A stretch of 64,000 nucleotides of DNA from the NCBI GenBank assembly GCA_965247015.1, contig CBDFGG010000003.1, forward strand, positions 496,001 to 560,000, in the 5' to 3' direction. The notes under the pieces are model-generated. The model did not search any database. It was not told the DNA's origin and saw only the letters and a list, made by a program, of their open reading frames with translations. A program made the translations under genes and the position numbers. The DNA is from JAIXWP01 sp965247015. Its GTDB lineage: Bacteria > Bacteroidota > Bacteroidia > Flavobacteriales_D > Sanyastnellaceae. Shown piece by piece: positions 61,601 through 64,000 of the stretch (its first letter is position 1; every line of letters begins with the position of its first letter).

Positions 61601-62566
61601 AAGTTGACCGATTTCAATGGATTTGTTTACCCCACCATTTATGACAAAGAAGCGAGCAACGTCACCCTCAACAATGACGGGGCAACATCTGGGGTTCCTT
61701 TCAAAGCATATAACAACACCATTTACAAAGGAAAGGCAAGCGTTGTGAATGGTGATTTCACCTTCAAATTTGTAGTTCCTTATGACATCAACTACACTAT
61801 TGATACAGCACGTGTGAGCTATTATGCCGTAGACGGCGACTTGGATGCACACGGTAATAGTCAGCGATTTAAGATCGGAGGTTCGCTCACAGGAGCAGAG
61901 CTTAATACCGTAGGACCCGAGATTGAATTATTCATGAACGATACCACTTTTGTTTCTGGAGGTGTTACGAATACCACCCCCATTTTCATTGCAAAGTTGA
62001 GAGATGAAAACGGAATCAACACTGCGGGAAGCGGCATTGGCCATGATCTTGTGGCATCTGTTGATGGTGACTCTCAGAATGCCATTCGTTTGAATGACTA
62101 CTATGAATCAGACTTAGATACTTATCAAAGCGGACAAGTGCGCTATCAGATGAATGATATGACTCCTGGAGAGCACCGCATCACATTCAAAGCCTGGGAT
62201 GTGCACAACAATTCAAGCGAACGCACCCTTGATTTTCTCGTAGCAGATGATGCGGGCATTGCTTTGGATCATGTGCTGAACTACCCCAATCCATTTACCA
62301 CAAATACAGCATTTTTCTTTGAGCACAACCAACCCTGTGAATTTTTAGATGTGCGTATCCAAGTATTCACGGTGGGGGGGAAATTGGTAAAAACAATTAA
62401 TGAACGTGTGAAGCAAAATGGATTCCGTTCGGACAGCATTTCATGGGATGGTACGGATGACTTTGGAGACCGCATCGGCAAAGGAGTTTACGTTTATCGC
62501 TTAGAGGTTAAAAACGAAGCAGGACAGCGTGCAGATAAATTTGAAAAACTCGTCATTTTAAAATAA
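58670..62566 (+). CDS. porU: Type IX secretion sortase PorU
   Basis: The 1298-residue C25 (gingipain-type) cysteine peptidase removes the C-terminal signal of T9SS cargo and joins the cargo to lipid at the cell surface. The catalytic pair is visible: His808 in SYVGHGGERGFAHER and Cys842 in FLTATCELARFDDPSF. A signal peptide opens the chain. The C-terminus is a FlgD/T9SS-like Ig domain (LNYPNPFTTNTAFFFEHNQP; GDRIGKGVYVYRLEVK). It precedes porV by 72 bp. Confidence 0.96.
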   Translation: MTKYFFSTIAGAFFILIGGAALSQNTFTFNGLIEWKDLATASSNDDGTVFFKKESYSQDGISLPLFITQKRLDRFESVSQYRITAQEVTSVPENFLSDTQKSSISNDWQIQTEVKTGGSIAYLILELVPFRKNNGTIERLTSFNIEVSTTPATKPANRAITFADHSVLAEGSWYKIAISKDGVYRVDANLLTSLGVDLTTLNLNQLNIYGNGGELLPESNAVDRFTDLQKNAISVVDQNNNGSFDNNDYILFYGKGPDTWNNSNIAAEPTVWRHTKHYYSDSAYYFIRTDDLTNPLRVPTQPIPDGAVNYTSTSFQDFAYIETDQFNVAKSGREFYGDAFENNTSGTYNFSVPNVLPEPAYFETTVVTRSITAASSFNFNVQGNTLTVTPSVTSTGAGADLARVASGNLTFNPTGSPINIAINFQKANPEAQGWLDFLRVNVTRALIMSGAQMNFRDVRSVGVGNVTEFLLSQVQPNISIWDITNPLQPEAISGVNASNTYTFKANTSSLREYIAFNNGGFLIPTAKGKVANQDLHAVANPDIVIISAPRLVTYAQELADIHIARGKSVLVTNAFDIYNEFSSGNPDPIAFRMLMKMFYNRANGVEADQPENLVIFGDGNYLNNKGLSSQTGATVLVFESDNSVSQLNSYVSDDYFVLLDDNDTGNSANPSDKLDCGIGRIPTADISEAANYISKVRTYLASNTSVDGGAFCVGDETQSTFGTWRNMLTFVCDDLDGSFGPGESQHTTTSELLANYMKARHPQYDITKLYMDAFQQVVTPGGERYPTGEEAIRQRVELGSLLVSYVGHGGERGFAHERILTIPTINGWTNKNRLPVFLTATCELARFDDPSFKSAGELLIMNPNGGAIVMLTTTRVVTGGDNRELDEAFFKFAFEKETFANLTLGKINQLTKNELESNNTSKQNFSLLGDPCLKMVYPKEYVYTTAVNGIDVTTAIDTLKALQEVTFTGYVGDETGTKLTDFNGFVYPTIYDKEASNVTLNNDGATSGVPFKAYNNTIYKGKASVVNGDFTFKFVVPYDINYTIDTARVSYYAVDGDLDAHGNSQRFKIGGSLTGAELNTVGPEIELFMNDTTFVSGGVTNTTPIFIAKLRDENGINTAGSGIGHDLVASVDGDSQNAIRLNDYYESDLDTYQSGQVRYQMNDMTPGEHRITFKAWDVHNNSSERTLDFLVADDAGIALDHVLNYPNPFTTNTAFFFEHNQPCEFLDVRIQVFTVGGKLVKTINERVKQNGFRSDSISWDGTDDFGDRIGKGVYVYRLEVKNEAGQRADKFEKLVILK

Positions 62567-62607
62567 TAACCAAAACAGAGGGAAAACCGTAGAAAGTTTG
62601 TATTCCG

Positions 62608-62615
62608 TATATTTG
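62608..62615 (+). promoter_or_regulatory. Candidate -7 element before porV
   Basis: TATATTTG fits TAnnTTTG and ends 23 bp before the porV ATG, so porV may have its own promoter besides read-through from porU. No canonical -33 was found. Confidence 0.4.
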
Positions 62616-62638
62616 CGGTCCCTTCAAACAAGGCAATA

Positions 62639-63880
62639 ATGTATAAATCGCTCATTTTAGTATTAGTAGTTGGATTCTCGATTTTGGGAATCAATGCTAA
62701 TGCGCAATTAAATAATCAGTCTGAAAGAGCACAACAAGTGCAATTGAATACGATTACTACCGCAGTTCCTTTCTTAATGATTGCTCCAGATTCTAGATCT
62801 GGTGCTATGGGAGATGCTGGTGTCGCTATCAGTCCAGACGTATCAAGTATTCACTGGAACGCAGCGAAACTCGCATTCGTTGAAGAAGACATGGAGCTTG
62901 GGGTTTCCTATTCTCCATGGTTACGTGCGCTGGTGAATGACATGAGCATAAGCTATTTGAGCGGTTACAAGCGCTTAAATAAAACTCAAGCTATCGGTGG
63001 ATCATTGCGTTATTTCACTCTTGGTAAAATTTCATTTACTGATGAAGTTGGAACTGCAATTAGAGATTTTAAGCCGGCCGAATTAGCACTTGATGCGGCA
63101 TTTAGTCAAAAACTATCAGAGCGTTTTAGTGGAGGTATTGTTGCTCGTTTTGTAAACTCGAATTTAACGGGTGGAACAAGCGTGCTCGGAGCAGATAGCA
63201 AACCGGGTCGTTCATTCGCAGTAGATGTTTCTGGTTTCTACACCAATGATGATGTTGAATTAGGTGGTATTCCTGCGGTTTGGAATTTTGGTTTCAACGT
63301 TTCAAACATTGGAGCTAAGATGCGTTACACCAACACAGATCAAAGAGATTTTATCCCAACCAATTTAAAACTGGGTACCGCATTCGTTCTAAATCTTGAT
63401 GATTACAATGATTTAGGTTTCACTGTTGACTTCAATAAACTTTTGGTTCCTACACCTCCTATCTATGATAATGATGAAAACATCATTGCAGGGAAAGATC
63501 CAAACGTAGGAACTGCAACAGGTATCGTGCAGTCGTTTACTGACGCTCCTGGTAACTACAATCCAGAAACAGGACAAGTTGAGGGAGGAAGTGTATTCAG
63601 AGAAGAACTTCGTGAGGTGAATATTGGTGGTGGTTTTGAATATTGGTACGACAAGCAATTTGCTTTCAGAACAGGATATTTCTACGAGCACTTCTCAAAA
63701 GGAAATCGTCAGTTTATTACACTTGGAGCGGGTCTTCGCTATCAAGTATTGACCATCGATATTTCATATCTAATCAGCACTACCCAACAGAATCCACTTG
63801 CTAACACGCTTCGCTTCTCATTGAAGTTTGCTTTGGGTGGCAAGACCAACAAGTCGTCTGACGACGCTACAGAAGAATAA
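62639..63880 (+). CDS. porV: Type IX secretion outer-membrane protein PorV
   Basis: The 413-residue barrel protein has a signal peptide ending INANAQ and the family block FLMIAPDSRSGAMGDAGVAI, then SSIHWNAAKLAF and a closing RYQVLTIDISYLISTTQQNP. PorV receives cargo from the SprA translocon and carries it to PorU. The gene overlaps the ispF start by one base (TAATG). Confidence 0.96.
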   Translation: MYKSLILVLVVGFSILGINANAQLNNQSERAQQVQLNTITTAVPFLMIAPDSRSGAMGDAGVAISPDVSSIHWNAAKLAFVEEDMELGVSYSPWLRALVNDMSISYLSGYKRLNKTQAIGGSLRYFTLGKISFTDEVGTAIRDFKPAELALDAAFSQKLSERFSGGIVARFVNSNLTGGTSVLGADSKPGRSFAVDVSGFYTNDDVELGGIPAVWNFGFNVSNIGAKMRYTNTDQRDFIPTNLKLGTAFVLNLDDYNDLGFTVDFNKLLVPTPPIYDNDENIIAGKDPNVGTATGIVQSFTDAPGNYNPETGQVEGGSVFREELREVNIGGGFEYWYDKQFAFRTGYFYEHFSKGNRQFITLGAGLRYQVLTIDISYLISTTQQNPLANTLRFSLKFALGGKTNKSSDDATEE

Positions 63881-64000
63881 TGAACATACGTGTTGGTTTT
63901 GGCTACGACGTTCACCAGTTGGTAGAAGGTCGTGATTTATGGCTTGGTGGAGTTCTTATCCCTCATGAAAAAGGAGCTTTAGGACACAGCGATGCGGATG
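63880..64000 (+). CDS. ispF: 2-C-methyl-D-erythritol 2,4-cyclodiphosphate synthase, N-terminal part
   Basis: The 40 codons visible before the window ends begin MNIRVGFGYDVHQL and reach GALGHSDAD. The DVH zinc-binding motif and the GHSDAD block are diagnostic of IspF, the fifth enzyme of the MEP isoprenoid pathway. The ATG overlaps the porV stop. The gene continues beyond 64000. Confidence 0.95.
   Translation, partial: MNIRVGFGYDVHQLVEGRDLWLGGVLIPHEKGALGHSDAD

Noticed and set aside
1..64000. tRNA or rRNA genes
   Set aside because: I scanned for T-loop-like GGTTCGAATCC blocks and conserved rRNA segments and saw none; the GTTCGAA repeats at 42241 are a microsatellite, not a T-arm.

Overview
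The window reads as one contig from a Bacteroidota bacterium, most likely order Flavobacteriales (inference). The evidence is the type IX secretion (T9SS) genes gldJ, porU, porV and a PorP/SprF protein, four proteins with T9SS C-terminal sorting domains, several HmuY/TonB-type uptake genes, and -7 promoter elements of the Bacteroidota form TAnnTTTG or TAnnTTCG. No tRNA, rRNA, CRISPR array, transposase or integrase gene was seen.

Layout. 1-440: a GC-rich perfect hairpin and a 66-bp tandem repeat, each unit with a perfect palindrome, behind a GH3-family gene. 436-5971: a minus-strand operon (TonB receptor, T9SS-sorted protein, GH3 enzyme) divergent from a DtxR/MntR-type regulator, with a 24-bp perfect palindrome between them. 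6260-14371: a seven-gene heme-uptake operon on the minus strand (secreted HmuY-like protein, HmuT, HmuU, HmuV, HmuS, HmuR, HmuY lipoprotein), nearly all genes overlapping. 14372-20722: a long nested inverted repeat, a ClC-type channel, a small two-component signalling operon, a phosphopantetheinyl transferase and ahcY.

21233-29263 is the most striking part: eight plus-strand, AT-rich single-gene units, each closed by a 100-135 bp imperfect inverted repeat that begins near TAAC and ends in GTTA or a variant. The bases that open a unit, just after the G|TT of the preceding repeat, are complementary to the bases that open the repeat closing the same unit (7-10 of 9-10 positions in seven units; 8 of 10 in the first, less certain one). 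That is the signature of integron gene cassettes with attC sites, so I read this as an integrase-less cassette array (CALIN-like) in a Bacteroidota chromosome. Cargo is mostly unrecognised and includes a DUF3883/PD-(D/E)XK-like nuclease, a HEPN-like protein, an HExxH metallopeptidase and a lipoprotein.

29324-39416 continues as a plus-strand accessory region of small secreted, lipoprotein, WG-repeat, MORN-like, GNAT-NTF2 fusion, FGE-fold, TPM, VOC and DUF5694 genes without attC-like sites. 39558-53023 is mixed: a large T9SS-sorted protein, a sterol-desaturase-family enzyme, an AsmA-like protein, a DEAD-box helicase, an RlpA-like protein, dtd and a PAS-like protein. 53078-64000 holds tyrS, murF, gldJ and a PorP/SprF gene on the minus strand, divergent from porU, porV and the start of ispF.

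Many spacers, mostly at gene 3' ends, carry inverted repeats built of degenerate 7-bp tandem units. The unit sequence differs from spacer to spacer while the architecture recurs.
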